Below are positions 36,686 to 46,398 of a stretch of DNA of 57,909 bases, in pieces. This DNA comes from Acidobacteriota bacterium. Lineage in GTDB: Bacteria; Acidobacteriota; UBA6911; RPQK01; JAJDTT01. How positions within the stretch are numbered: the stretch's first letter is position 1; each line of letters starts with the position of its first letter. The stretch is from NCBI GenBank assembly GCA_028874215.1, contig JAPPLF010000070.1, positions 1 through 57,909 of the forward strand, written 5' to 3'. A program made the translations under genes and the position numbers. The notes beneath the pieces were generated by a model. That model was not told the origin of the DNA. It saw nothing but the letters and a program-made list of their open reading frames with translations, and made no database searches.

Positions 36686-37624
36686 CTACCCCGCGCCGGA
36701 TTGGAAGTCGCTCCGGATACGGTCGAGGGCATCCTGCGGCGTTCCTCGCATGACGTAGAGCCGGCCCTTGATGCGGCGTTCCTCACCGGGCGTGGTGAGA
36801 GGACCGAAGTAGGGATCGGCATGGAAGCACTTGTTCCCGACGGGGTCGCCGTAGATGCTGTAGGCCCGCTCAAACGCCAGAGCCGCGACGTGTTGCCGGT
36901 CCGAAGACTCGACGATCACGAGGGGCGCTTCGGCGGTGGTGAAACTCACGGGAAGCATTTCGTGTCCCACGGGCACGAACCCGCCGGCGCCTTGAACGTT
37001 GAACAGTTCAATCTTGGGACCGCCGCTCAACTCGTTGAAGGCGCGCAGCCGGCCCTCGCCGAAAAGGTAGGTTCGCTTCCGGTCCGAGTCCGCGAAACGG
37101 CTCTCCAGTCCGACCACGCAGAAATGCCAGTCCACCTTCCCCATGGGACGGTCGAGGCCGTTCTGAATCCCCAGACGGATGTCCAGGTAGTCGCTCCGAG
37201 CCGAGAGGTCGAGCCAGAAACGGCCGTGTCCGGGAACCGGACAGTCCGCCGAGAGTTCCTCGTCACCGCTCGTTTGTCGCCACTCGAAAGGAATGTGGCG
37301 ATACCCTTTTCCCCTGCCCTCCGGCTGGTAGGGCGGGAAATGATCGTCATAAAGGTACGCCTGCTCGTAGCCCACGATCTCGGACGTCCGGAGGATCAGG
37401 CGCTCCTCCGGGCTCATCCAGGGAGCCCGCAATGCCGCACACAGGCGCCAGTCATGCCGCGCGCCCCGGTTGCGGAATTCGGCATAGGGGCCTTCCCACT
37501 GATAGGGCCGGAGGGTCAGTCCCGGCTCCCCCGCGGCTCCATGTCCGAGGGCGGTGGCCGGATCCAGGAAGTTCACCAGGGCTCCTCCGGCAACATATCG
37601 CATGAAATCTCGTCGTCTGACCAT
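36686..37624 (-). CDS. Tat-exported protein of unknown function
   Basis: A 312-residue protein whose N-terminus RRRDFMRYVAGGALVNF is a twin-arginine signal (RR at 3-5, hydrophobic h-region). The mature part is beta-rich with many aromatic residues (YEQAYLYDDHFPPYQPEGRG, DYLDIRLGIQNGLDRPMGKVDWHF) and may be a carbohydrate-related sandwich; no catalytic motif is evident. GGGGGA precedes the ATG. It lies 47 bp after paralog E and 87 bp before the oxidoreductase gene, so it belongs to the receptor-to-CRTAC1 operon. Export in folded form suggests a bound cofactor or fast folding. Confidence 0.78.
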   Translation of the reverse strand: MVRRRDFMRYVAGGALVNFLDPATALGHGAAGEPGLTLRPYQWEGPYAEFRNRGARHDWRLCAALRAPWMSPEERLILRTSEIVGYEQAYLYDDHFPPYQPEGRGKGYRHIPFEWRQTSGDEELSADCPVPGHGRFWLDLSARSDYLDIRLGIQNGLDRPMGKVDWHFCVVGLESRFADSDRKRTYLFGEGRLRAFNELSGGPKIELFNVQGAGGFVPVGHEMLPVSFTTAEAPLVIVESSDRQHVAALAFERAYSIYGDPVGNKCFHADPYFGPLTTPGEERRIKGRLYVMRGTPQDALDRIRSDFQSGAG

Positions 37625-37671
37625 GGGTCCCCCAGTTTTGAAGTCAGCCGGCGTCGCAGGAAGGATATCGG

Positions 37672-39981
37672 TCAGTAGCCCCAGGTCTTCACCGACCAGC
37701 GCCTTTGAAACAGTTGCCGGTACGACTGGTTGACCAAGGCAATGGCCGCCAGGTCCGTCCGGTTGCGCACGATCGGGACATAGGCTTCCAGGCCCTTGCG
37801 CAGAACGGCCATGGCCTGGTCGGCTTCCCGGACGGCGCCGGTGCGGTCGCCGGAACGGAATGCGGCGGCAGACCGTTGCACCGCCTGCACCGCCGCCACG
37901 TACTGCCGGGCGAACTCCAGGCGGCCGGCCCAGTAGTCCACATACCATCGGCCTTCGGGCGTCGACTTGTCGCGGGCCTTCCTTGCCGACTTCAGAGCCC
38001 GCGAATAGCCCTCATGGGCCTCGTCAACATAGGACGGAGTCGCCCGGTCCTTCAGGTACCAGTATTTCATCAACATGCCGCCCGGCGAAAAGGACGTCGA
38101 CGGCGGCCAGTCCGCCGGGAACGCGAAGGCCGACCTGGCCAGAGCGATGGTCACCGCCTCCACTTCATGGTAGGCCGACAGCATGTCCTCGACGCACCCC
38201 TCGCCGCAGATCGCCTTCAATTGATCCCGCGCCACCGCGTCGGGAGTGATCTCCGGATCCCAGGACGCGCGCGCCAGGTAGGCGAGGGGCCAGTCATGGT
38301 CTCCGGGGAAGCGCTCCCGCGCGATGACTCCCTTCCAACCGTGCCGGTGCATCACCTGGATGATCTCGTACAGGGAGTTGGTGGTGAGCTGGGGCATGAC
38401 TCCGATGTTGTCGTCGTCCAGGGTCAGGTTCATGATGCCCAGGACTTGAGAAGGCAGATCCTTGAGGATCTCGATCCGCCTCAAGAGGTGGACCGGCTGA
38501 TTGGAGGGCATGCTCTCCAGAGTCCAGTCCGCCGGCCAGATCCGGTCCAGGATGGGGTAGAGCTCTTCCGAGACTCCGAAACAGTTCACCCGGATCCGGG
38601 AGCGGGAGGTTCCCTTCAAGACCTCGGGGTCGCGCAGGAGGCGGTCGAAGAAGTAGAGATTGGCGATGTCCCCCTTGAGTTCGTTGAGCGCCCGCTCGGG
38701 GCTCCCTTCCGATCCCTTGCGATGCTTCACGGCGGAGGTGATCCGGTCCAGGGAGAGTTCCTCGCCGACACCGTATTTCTCGTCGAGGGCCTCCCAAGCC
38801 CGCTCGTACTCTCCGATCCACTGCCGGAACTCCGGCATGAAGACGGTGACCACGTCGGTCTTGGGATAACTGTTCAGCGTCGCACGCAGAACGGCGGAGG
38901 AGAGGCCGAAGAACTCGGGGTCGTCCAGAGGCGTCTCCTGTCCCGGAACCACCGACATGCCACTCAGTTGAGCGCTCTGCTCGGCGCCGTCAAGCAGCGG
39001 CGCGAACTCCGGCGGGAAGTCGATCACCGGAGCGGCGTAGGCGGTCTCCATGCCCCGTTTGTGGATATGGTCCATCAGGTTCCGAACCAGTTGCTGCCCC
39101 GCCTCGATCATTTCGGGATAGGAGGAGGTGAGGGGAAGATCGCGATGCCAGAACTGGGAAACGTCTCCGAAAAGGGACCGCCCGATGGTGTCCGGAGTGA
39201 TGGGATAGTGGTAGCCGTACCAGAGATGAGCCGAGCGGCGCTCGATTCCCTTGTGCTCCCAGTGCAGGTAGGGCTGCCACCCGAAGGCGTAGACGTTGAT
39301 CCGGGTGAACTTCATCTTGGCCAACTGATCGATCAGCGGCCGGAAGTCGGAGATGCCCCAGCTCTCCATGCTGGCCACCAGATCCTGAATCGTGGGATGG
39401 GCGCGCACCCGGAAAACCGGCTCCATGACCGCGTCGAGTTGCGGAAGCTGGAACGTCCTCTTGGGAGGCAGGACGTCGCGGTCGATCAGGTAGCGGACGC
39501 CCCAACGCTCGGCCAGTTCGTAGACGGCCCACAAAGTGGCGCGGGGACTTCCACCTCCGATTACCAGCGCCGGCCGGCCTTCGAGGTCGATGGTCCGCAG
39601 CACCAGCCCTTGATCGGTCAGCTCGGGAAAAACGCCGCCGGAGAGCGCCTCGGCGAGAATGGGGTTGGTCCCGGGCGATCCCACCAGCAGAACCGCTTCG
39701 GCGGAGGCGGGCGCTTCGGTGGCCGGCCGGACACGAACGTCGAACAGCTTCTCGAGGTAGCCGCAAAGCTCGCTGGCCGCGAATTGCTCCAGCTCGGGAG
39801 CCGAAGGGCCGACCACGACACTCACGGGCGAGGTCGGGGCGTGGGTACAATTCGGCAGGAACCCGGCCAGCGGGAGCAGGAGCAGGAGGATCCGGATCCG
39901 GCGCGGGAGTGGCGGCTTTCCTGCCGCCGAACTGGAGCGGCGGTTTCCTAACCGCCGGACTCCCGAGCAGCAAGCGGCCAC
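37672..39981 (-). CDS. GH67N-like/TIM-barrel glycosidase-like lipoprotein, paralog E
   Basis: Same family as the four paralogs at 18-30 kb. Shared blocks: APELEQFAASELCGYLEKLF, LWAVYELAERWGVRYLIDRD, RAHPTIQDL, DQLAKMKFTRINVYAFGWQPY, MPEFRQWIGEYERAW, RERFPGDHDWPLAYLARASW. The leader is a basic stretch and LLLLLPLAGFLPNC, a probable lipobox. The start is unresolved. No ATG, GTG or TTG lies between the leader and GTG 39981, and the intervening 140 bp is built from palindromes. The listed start gives 769 residues. The frame continues upstream to 40941 only as antisense to the TonB receptor. It follows that receptor gene, unlike its paralogs. Confidence 0.8.
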   Translation of the reverse strand: MAACCSGVRRLGNRRSSSAAGKPPLPRRIRILLLLLPLAGFLPNCTHAPTSPVSVVVGPSAPELEQFAASELCGYLEKLFDVRVRPATEAPASAEAVLLVGSPGTNPILAEALSGGVFPELTDQGLVLRTIDLEGRPALVIGGGSPRATLWAVYELAERWGVRYLIDRDVLPPKRTFQLPQLDAVMEPVFRVRAHPTIQDLVASMESWGISDFRPLIDQLAKMKFTRINVYAFGWQPYLHWEHKGIERRSAHLWYGYHYPITPDTIGRSLFGDVSQFWHRDLPLTSSYPEMIEAGQQLVRNLMDHIHKRGMETAYAAPVIDFPPEFAPLLDGAEQSAQLSGMSVVPGQETPLDDPEFFGLSSAVLRATLNSYPKTDVVTVFMPEFRQWIGEYERAWEALDEKYGVGEELSLDRITSAVKHRKGSEGSPERALNELKGDIANLYFFDRLLRDPEVLKGTSRSRIRVNCFGVSEELYPILDRIWPADWTLESMPSNQPVHLLRRIEILKDLPSQVLGIMNLTLDDDNIGVMPQLTTNSLYEIIQVMHRHGWKGVIARERFPGDHDWPLAYLARASWDPEITPDAVARDQLKAICGEGCVEDMLSAYHEVEAVTIALARSAFAFPADWPPSTSFSPGGMLMKYWYLKDRATPSYVDEAHEGYSRALKSARKARDKSTPEGRWYVDYWAGRLEFARQYVAAVQAVQRSAAAFRSGDRTGAVREADQAMAVLRKGLEAYVPIVRNRTDLAAIALVNQSYRQLFQRRWSVKTWGY

Positions 39982-40091
39982 GGCGGAAAGAGCGACTGGA
40001 AGTCGCCCCTCCTTGTTTCTCAGAAGCTCCCTCACCGGCTCCCGCCCGCCGAAATCCGGTAGTGCATGGAGAAATGGACGATTGGAAATCG
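39911..40091. repeat. Cluster of four interspersed palindromes
   Basis: Four family members within 180 bp, between the TonB receptor gene and paralog E. They are GGCGGC-TTTCCT-GCCGCC (39911-39928), GGCGGTT-TCCT-AACCGCC (39939-39956), GCGACT-GGA-AGTCGC (39992-40006) and CGATT-GGA-AATCG (40079-40091). The last two share the CCCCTCC flank. Arms differ, while the GGA/TTCC centre is kept. Confidence 0.8.
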
Positions 40092-40103
40092 CCCCTCCTT
40101 TTC

Positions 40104-43100
40104 CTAGAAGATGAACCTCATGTCCATCACGACCTTGCGCTGACCCAGGGAATCGTGCCACATCCCGCGGGCGTTCCCCGATCCCCGGATCTGGCCGGCG
40201 GTGGGGCTGTTCACGGTGGTGTTGGGGTTGCCGTAAACGGGGTGATTGAGGACGTTGACGATGTTGGCTCCGAGTTGGATCCGGGCGCCCTCGCGGAGGA
40301 AGTTGAGCTCGAACTCCTTGTACGGGTTCAGATTGAAGATCCAGGCGCCGGGCCCGACGATGGAGTTGATCTGCGCATTCCCGAGGCTTCCGGCGCTGGG
40401 CACGGCATAGCACCGCGTATTGAACCATTGACCACGGACGTCCTTGGGACCCCCGTTCGGGTCGTCGCACGTCTGGTTGGGACGCCCGCCGAACCTTCCG
40501 TAGTTGGCAAAGTCGACTCCGCTCCAGTTCGGCGTCAGCCCGATTCCCGACCGCCAGGAGAAGGCGCCCGTGAAGGTCCAGTTTCCGACGATGGCATTCA
40601 TCACCGGGTTCAGGTCGGCAAAGAACCGCTTCCCGCGGCCGAACGGCATCTCGGCGATGAAGTTCCAGAGGATGTCGTGGCTGGGCCAGGGTGTCGCCAT
40701 CGCCACCCGGTCGCGGTCCAGGTCGAAGGGATACTCGGGCCAGGTGATCCCCTGATCGCTGGCCCAGATGGGCGCGTTCAGGCCACCGGACCACTGCTTG
40801 GTCAACGAGAGCTGTGAGTGCAGGCCGTTGACCCAGGGATGCGTCAGCCGGAACTCGATCCCGTTGTAGATGCTGTCTCCTCCGTTCTCGACGAAGTTCA
40901 CGCTGGAGAGGTTGGGCCAGGGCAACCGGTCCCGGCTCCAAGGAGTGCCGCTGGCCATGATGGCGTTCAGATTCCGGCCCCAGAGCAGATCGTTGCTCCT
41001 CACTCCCCGATACGTCAGTTGCACGCCCCAGTTGGTGGCGACTTCGCGCTCGTAGGTCACGTTCCAGTTGTGCGTCCAGGCTTCGTGATAGTCCTTGGCG
41101 AACCCGAACGCGCTGCTGACAGTGATGACGTCCGAGGCCGTGGGAAATGCGTGCGGCCAGGAGTACAAGGCGCCCGTGGCGCTGCCGGAACGGACTTCAT
41201 TGGTGAAGCTCTCGGAGACCACGAAGGGACCGAACGCCTGGAGCGGCAGGAAGCGGGAAGCGCCGTTGTAGATCCCCCAACCTCCGCGGAGCACCGAACT
41301 GGGAGTGATTCGATAGGCGAATCCGACGCGAGGCTGCCAATTGTTGGAGCCTTCGATCAGCTTGCTCGGGAACCCGGCCTCACTGGCCAATATGACCGGG
41401 AAGGTGTGCGTCGGCCAGGAGGGATGGATCCGCTCCCGGGCGAACTCGTCCCGCACCACGATGGAGAGCGACTCCGGATCGAAGTTGTAGAACATTCCGT
41501 TCTTGTCGTAGGGAACCGTATAGCGGCTCCAGCGCAGCCCATAGGAAAGGTTCAACTTGTCGGTGACGTTCCAATCGTCCTGGATGAACGCACCCCACTC
41601 CCATTTCCGCCGGGCGATGACGGAACGGGGCTGATACCGGGTCGAGGAACTCGGCAATCCCAGCAGAAAGTCCGCGAACGCGTCTCCGCACACGGCTGGG
41701 GCCGCACAGGTCATAGGGTCGCTGGCCACTTGGGCTCCGGTGAATATGTTGCTGAAATTGAAGGCGCCGAAGTAGTTCCCCCGCGCCGGCCCGTCTTCCA
41801 GAAGTTTGACCGCCGACATTCCGATCTTGATATTGTGCCGGCCCTCGGTCACCGAGAGGTCGTTGAAGAACGAATAACGCGAATCGTAAGTGGCGCTCTC
41901 GTTGTCGAAATAGGTTCGAAGCCAGCCGCCGATATTGATATGGGGCATTCCCGAAAGGTCGGGAACCGCAACCCCCTGCAGACCCCACCGGTTGACGAAC
42001 TCCGGACCCTGCGCGCTCTCGGCGTCCCCCTCCCAGTCCTTCAACTGCCGGTGGATGTAGACGAAACGGGTCACGCCCAGTCGCATCTGGTTGATCACGC
42101 CCGGACTGAAGACATGGTTGTGAGTCACCCCCGACTGCCAGTTGAAGACGTTGTCCTGCAAGGTGGTGTGCAAGGCGTTGCTGGTCCCGGTGCTGGGGTG
42201 GTGACGATCCGTGTTGCTGAGGACTTTGTGGCGCACCGCGTGAAAGGAGAAGCTGTCATTGCCGCCGACGTTGAAATCGGTCTTGATGTTGTGGTCGTTG
42301 TCCTGACGGTACCGGCCGGCCAATTGCTGGACGTTGTTGGTATAGCTCTCCGGAGCGCCGAGGTAATTGACCGAACTCCCCATGAAGTCGTTCATGATCG
42401 CCTGGGCGACGGGGCTGATGCGGCCGGCGGGAATGACGTTTCCGGGAAACTGCTCGCCGGTGGCGGGATCGATGATCTTGGATGGATAAAGGGAGAAGTC
42501 TCCACCCTGCATGCGCAGGCTGGGGAAGGATTGTGGCCGGGAGTTGGACAGATTCGAGAATGAATTCGGCCGAGCCCAGGAGTAGAAGAAGAACACCCGG
42601 TCCTTGAGAATCGGACCACCGACATTGAAGAACTGCCGCTTGGCGGTGACACAGGGCGCCCGGCTGGCTCGGGCCGGGGAGAATGGGCTTCTCAGCGCGT
42701 TCAGGCAGGGATTGACCCCCGCCATCCAATACTCGGCATGATATTCGTTGGTCCCGCTCTTCAGAGTGGCGTTCAGCGTCACCGGCCGAGCGTATTCCGC
42801 GGGCGCATTGCTCAGTACCACGCTGACTTCCTCGATGATGTTGTTGGAGACCGAGGAGCTGATGAAGTTGTACTGCATGCCCTCGACGTTGTACTGGTTC
42901 ATGTCCGCGCGGTTGCCGACGAACCCGTAAACGCCGCCCGCAGCCGAACCTGCCGCCCAGATCATCTGTTCTCCCAGTAGAGCGCCTCGCGTCATGCTGG
43001 CGATGGGCTTGTCGCGGACCTGGGAGGGCAGAGCCGTCGAGATCGTGGCGTTGCTGGTCTGGAGGACCGGAACCTCATCGGTGACGATCACCGAGTCGGT

Positions 43101-43472
43101 GACGTCCCCGACATCCAGAACGATTTCCACGCGTCTCAGCAGTCCCGGGGAGACGACGATGCCGGTCTGTACGGAGCGCTTGAATCCGGTCAGTTCCGCC
43201 TCCACGGTGTAGGTGCCGGGCTGAATGCCGGCGAGGCGGTAGACGCCCAGGTCGTCAGTGACCGCCGACCGCTGGGCCCGGTTGCTCTCGTTGGTGGCAA
43301 TGACGGTCACGCCCGGGATCACGCCTCCCGTGGCGTCCGTCACCACTCCGGTGACGTCGCTGTTCATGGTCTGGGCCGCCACCGTTGACGGCAGCAGCAG
43401 ACCGAACAGGACCGCCGCTACGACGATTGGAGAGATCGGACCGATGCCTGAAACCTGTTTCCGAATTCGCAT
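40104..43472 (-). CDS. TonB-dependent receptor with carboxypeptidase-regulatory-like domain
   Basis: A 1122-residue outer-membrane protein of the Oar-like type common in Acidobacteriota. Signal peptide 1-34 (cleavage near VAAQ), CarboxypepD_reg domain about 38-120 (GVVTDATGGVIPGVTVIATN), plug about 130-240 and a large beta-barrel ending in an aromatic terminal residue (MRFIF), the usual outer-membrane signal. It should import large ligands such as oligosaccharides with TonB energy. GGGGG precedes the ATG at 43472. It heads the operon containing paralog E, the Tat protein, the oxidoreductase and CRTAC1, so glycan uptake is the probable job. Confidence 0.93.
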   Translation of the reverse strand: MRIRKQVSGIGPISPIVVAAVLFGLLLPSTVAAQTMNSDVTGVVTDATGGVIPGVTVIATNESNRAQRSAVTDDLGVYRLAGIQPGTYTVEAELTGFKRSVQTGIVVSPGLLRRVEIVLDVGDVTDSVIVTDEVPVLQTSNATISTALPSQVRDKPIASMTRGALLGEQMIWAAGSAAGGVYGFVGNRADMNQYNVEGMQYNFISSSVSNNIIEEVSVVLSNAPAEYARPVTLNATLKSGTNEYHAEYWMAGVNPCLNALRSPFSPARASRAPCVTAKRQFFNVGGPILKDRVFFFYSWARPNSFSNLSNSRPQSFPSLRMQGGDFSLYPSKIIDPATGEQFPGNVIPAGRISPVAQAIMNDFMGSSVNYLGAPESYTNNVQQLAGRYRQDNDHNIKTDFNVGGNDSFSFHAVRHKVLSNTDRHHPSTGTSNALHTTLQDNVFNWQSGVTHNHVFSPGVINQMRLGVTRFVYIHRQLKDWEGDAESAQGPEFVNRWGLQGVAVPDLSGMPHINIGGWLRTYFDNESATYDSRYSFFNDLSVTEGRHNIKIGMSAVKLLEDGPARGNYFGAFNFSNIFTGAQVASDPMTCAAPAVCGDAFADFLLGLPSSSTRYQPRSVIARRKWEWGAFIQDDWNVTDKLNLSYGLRWSRYTVPYDKNGMFYNFDPESLSIVVRDEFARERIHPSWPTHTFPVILASEAGFPSKLIEGSNNWQPRVGFAYRITPSSVLRGGWGIYNGASRFLPLQAFGPFVVSESFTNEVRSGSATGALYSWPHAFPTASDVITVSSAFGFAKDYHEAWTHNWNVTYEREVATNWGVQLTYRGVRSNDLLWGRNLNAIMASGTPWSRDRLPWPNLSSVNFVENGGDSIYNGIEFRLTHPWVNGLHSQLSLTKQWSGGLNAPIWASDQGITWPEYPFDLDRDRVAMATPWPSHDILWNFIAEMPFGRGKRFFADLNPVMNAIVGNWTFTGAFSWRSGIGLTPNWSGVDFANYGRFGGRPNQTCDDPNGGPKDVRGQWFNTRCYAVPSAGSLGNAQINSIVGPGAWIFNLNPYKEFELNFLREGARIQLGANIVNVLNHPVYGNPNTTVNSPTAGQIRGSGNARGMWHDSLGQRKVVMDMRFIF

Positions 43473-43902
43473 GTCAACCCCCCTGCAGTTGGAAGAATTA
43501 CGGAACCATCCACGAGGATGAAACGACCTGGGCCTGCGTCATATTTACCGGAGCGAGATGACGGCGGATGAGAGTTGCACGACTCCCGGAGGGTTCTCCG
43601 GTTCCAGGTGTTCCGTTTCTGCGTGAGGCTTGCCGAGGGATGATCAGAATGCGGAGTGGACTGGGATGAGCATTGACCAACAACCGAGCCAATGGCGGCA
43701 AGATGGACCCCCTACTAACGGTTCAGGGCGGCGTGCTCCACGGGTCCCCGTCGTCATCTTTCGGACAATTGAATGGCAGGCGACCCGATGGGACTTGTTG
43801 AAGACAGGCTACACCGGACAATTCCTCAATGGCAAGCAACGGAAGATCTTTTTTGGAGAGGTGCGTAGACCGGCTTCAATTCTCCAGAAGAATTCGGCGC
43901 CG
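43473..43902. other. Intergenic region upstream of TonB receptor
   Basis: Holds the receptor promoter and the end of the penicillin acylase transcript. Small frames here have no recognisable domain, and I see no repeat of the palindrome family. Confidence 0.45.
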
Positions 43903-46380
43903 CTACTGGCCGGGAGCGGCCACCCCGGGACGAAGGACCAGGCGGTGGGCCTCCTGGATCGCCTCGCGGTTCAACGGGATCGGATGGTAGCGTCCCGTCA
44001 GCCAGAGTTTCGACAGGTCGCCGTAGTGGGGCGAGGCCGGAATTCCCGACTGACCGCCGGGAATCACCGTCAACAACCGGTCCGGCTCCGAGAAGTCGGT
44101 GATCTGACGAACGGAAGCGCCGGACACGACCCGGAAATCATCCGAGCGGTAGCCCATCTTTTTTACGGTGCCTTTGGCGCCGGAAACCGGGAATGGACCC
44201 AGGCTGAAGTACCATCCAAAGATCCGGGAGGCCAAGCCCAGGGGATGGACCATGGTCAGGGTGTGAACGTCTCCCCAGATCCAGTTCCTGGGATCGGGAC
44301 CCCACCGGGTAGAGACGCGGGTTACGGCCTTCCGAAAGGCGGCTTGAAGTATCTCGGGCAGCTCCTCGACGCGCGGCGTGCCGATCCGGTCGATCCAGTG
44401 TCCTGCTCCCCGCTTCAACACCGTTCGAACCATGGTGTCGGGGAGATTTCCGCGGGAACGGTACGCCCCGATCAGGTCTTCCCCCAACTCGTCCTGGAAG
44501 ATCTCCTCGAACAATTGCCGGTGGAAGGTGGCGAACAACGTGGGCGCGGCTTGGCCGGCGTCCATCACGTAGTCCCAGCCGCGCAATACCTCGAGGGCTT
44601 CTCGCACCGGGTCGCCGGCTGGGGGAGGTGGATCGAAGGCCTCCAACACCAGGGGAGTCAGCTCGCGGGCCGCCGGTAGAAGAGAATCGCTCTGCAAGTG
44701 TTTCATGTCTTCCACCGAAAGCCTGTCCTGAGACGTCAGAACCTCGCCGATTCGGCTGATCCGGTCCACCGGCTCCCACCAGGCGGAGATATAGAAGGGG
44801 CTGGGCGGCTCCACCGTGGGGTTGTTGGCCGAGGCCAACCAACCCTGCGGCGGGTCGAAACTGACCGGATTCTCCTCGAAGGGATGAAACCCGTTCCACT
44901 CCTCGCTGCCGTCCCATCCCACGCGGAACCGGGTCCCGTCCTTTCGGCCGTCCAGACGGGGAAAGGCGCCGACGGTCTGCATGCCGATGTGTCCCTCCCG
45001 ATCTGCGTAGACCACGTTTTGGGCCGCAGTGCCGAACCAGGACATGGACCTGCGGAACTCATCCCAGTTCCGCGCCCGGTTCAGGAGCCACAAACCCTCC
45101 ATCTCGTTGGCGTGTTTCGCCGCATGCAGGGTCCAGCGGAAGGAGACCGGCTTCTGAATCTCAGGCAGCAGGTGATTCACCAAAGGTCCGTGGGGCGTGG
45201 ACAGCACCTCCAGCGACCGGGTTTCTCCACCCTTCACCCGGACCGTCTCCACCCTTTTTTTCAAATCCACCCACTGGCCGCGATACATGACCTGGCCGGG
45301 ACGATCGTCGTCCATCCGCTCCACGAAGAAATCGGCCGCGTCCTGCATCACGTTGGTCAGGCCCCAGGCGATGTTCCGGTTTCGTCCGACCACCACGAAA
45401 GGCAGGCCGGGAAGGGTGACTCCGGCTGCCTCAAATCCAGGAGCGCGGAGATGCGCTTGATACCAGATGGGCGGCATGGGGAAGCCCAGGTGGGGATCGT
45501 TGGCCAGGATGGCGTGCCCCGTGACGCTGCGCCGGGGAGAAACAACCCAACTGTTGCTGCCTCCCGTTCCGCTGAGCGACGGAAGGAACCTCCCTGGCAA
45601 GGGAATGCTTGCGGAGGCCGGGATCAGCTTTCCCAGACGATCCAGGATCACGGCCGATTCCATTGCCGGCGGCGGCGATGCCGGGGACGCCGTCCCGTCC
45701 GGCGGATGCACCGGCGGCGATCCTCCCTGACGAAATGGGAAGAGCTCCAGCGCCCGCTCCTCCCCCATGCGCGCCACCAATTGCTCGAAGTAACGGTCCA
45801 TCTCCCATGACAGGTTCAACTGCCACGTCATAAGCCCGATCACTCCCACGAAGTCGTCCGGTTCGGCCGGCTCGAACTCATGGTTCAACAGGGTGAACTC
45901 CAGAGGCAGAGATCCGTCCAAGTCGGCGACGGCGGTGTTGATGCCGAGGGCGTAGGCCCGTGCCGCCGAGCGAACCGGTGCGCCGGCCCGCTCCAACATG
46001 CGGCGGGTAGGACCGTGCAGGTCGATGGTCCGAAAGAGGAGATCCAGGTTCAGCCCAGGTTCACCCACCAGTTCCGCCAGACGTCCCTGGCTGACGTGCC
46101 GGGTCAGTTCCAACTGGAAGAGGCGGTCCTGGGCATGGACATAGCCCAATGCGAAATAGGCGTCCGTATCACTGCCGGCGAAAATGTGGGGGACGCCCCA
46201 CCGGTCGCGTACGATTTCAACCGGCTGTTGCAGGCCCGCTACAAAGCGGACTCCGTCGAGTTGGGGCAATGCCCGGCGCGCCAGATGGTGGAAGGTCAGG
46301 AACGACCCGAGCGCCACGGCCACCAGGGCCCACGCCGCGTATCGGAGTCCTTTTCTCAAACCCTGCCCGGAGGCTGCCAC
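43903..46380 (-). CDS. Penicillin acylase family protein
   Basis: An 825-residue Ntn-hydrolase. A membrane or signal segment (residues 11-33) directs it to the periplasm. The alpha-chain region contains EIVRDRWGVPHIFAGSDTDAYFALGYVHAQDRLFQLE. The autoprocessing nucleophile is Ser275 in GGSNSWVVS, which becomes the N-terminus of the beta chain, with the NDPHL segment following. The family cleaves amides such as N-acyl-homoserine lactones or beta-lactam side chains; substrate not predictable. The start is GTG at 46380, 19 bp after the NIPSNAP stop, so the two are probably cotranscribed. Confidence 0.93.
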   Translation of the reverse strand: MAASGQGLRKGLRYAAWALVAVALGSFLTFHHLARRALPQLDGVRFVAGLQQPVEIVRDRWGVPHIFAGSDTDAYFALGYVHAQDRLFQLELTRHVSQGRLAELVGEPGLNLDLLFRTIDLHGPTRRMLERAGAPVRSAARAYALGINTAVADLDGSLPLEFTLLNHEFEPAEPDDFVGVIGLMTWQLNLSWEMDRYFEQLVARMGEERALELFPFRQGGSPPVHPPDGTASPASPPPAMESAVILDRLGKLIPASASIPLPGRFLPSLSGTGGSNSWVVSPRRSVTGHAILANDPHLGFPMPPIWYQAHLRAPGFEAAGVTLPGLPFVVVGRNRNIAWGLTNVMQDAADFFVERMDDDRPGQVMYRGQWVDLKKRVETVRVKGGETRSLEVLSTPHGPLVNHLLPEIQKPVSFRWTLHAAKHANEMEGLWLLNRARNWDEFRRSMSWFGTAAQNVVYADREGHIGMQTVGAFPRLDGRKDGTRFRVGWDGSEEWNGFHPFEENPVSFDPPQGWLASANNPTVEPPSPFYISAWWEPVDRISRIGEVLTSQDRLSVEDMKHLQSDSLLPAARELTPLVLEAFDPPPPAGDPVREALEVLRGWDYVMDAGQAAPTLFATFHRQLFEEIFQDELGEDLIGAYRSRGNLPDTMVRTVLKRGAGHWIDRIGTPRVEELPEILQAAFRKAVTRVSTRWGPDPRNWIWGDVHTLTMVHPLGLASRIFGWYFSLGPFPVSGAKGTVKKMGYRSDDFRVVSGASVRQITDFSEPDRLLTVIPGGQSGIPASPHYGDLSKLWLTGRYHPIPLNREAIQEAHRLVLRPGVAAPGQ

Positions 46381-46398
46381 AGCCCGTTCGATCGGTGG

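Noticed and set aside
39982-40941. Upstream extension of paralog E
   Set aside because: It overlaps the 3' part of the TonB receptor in another frame and has no family match.
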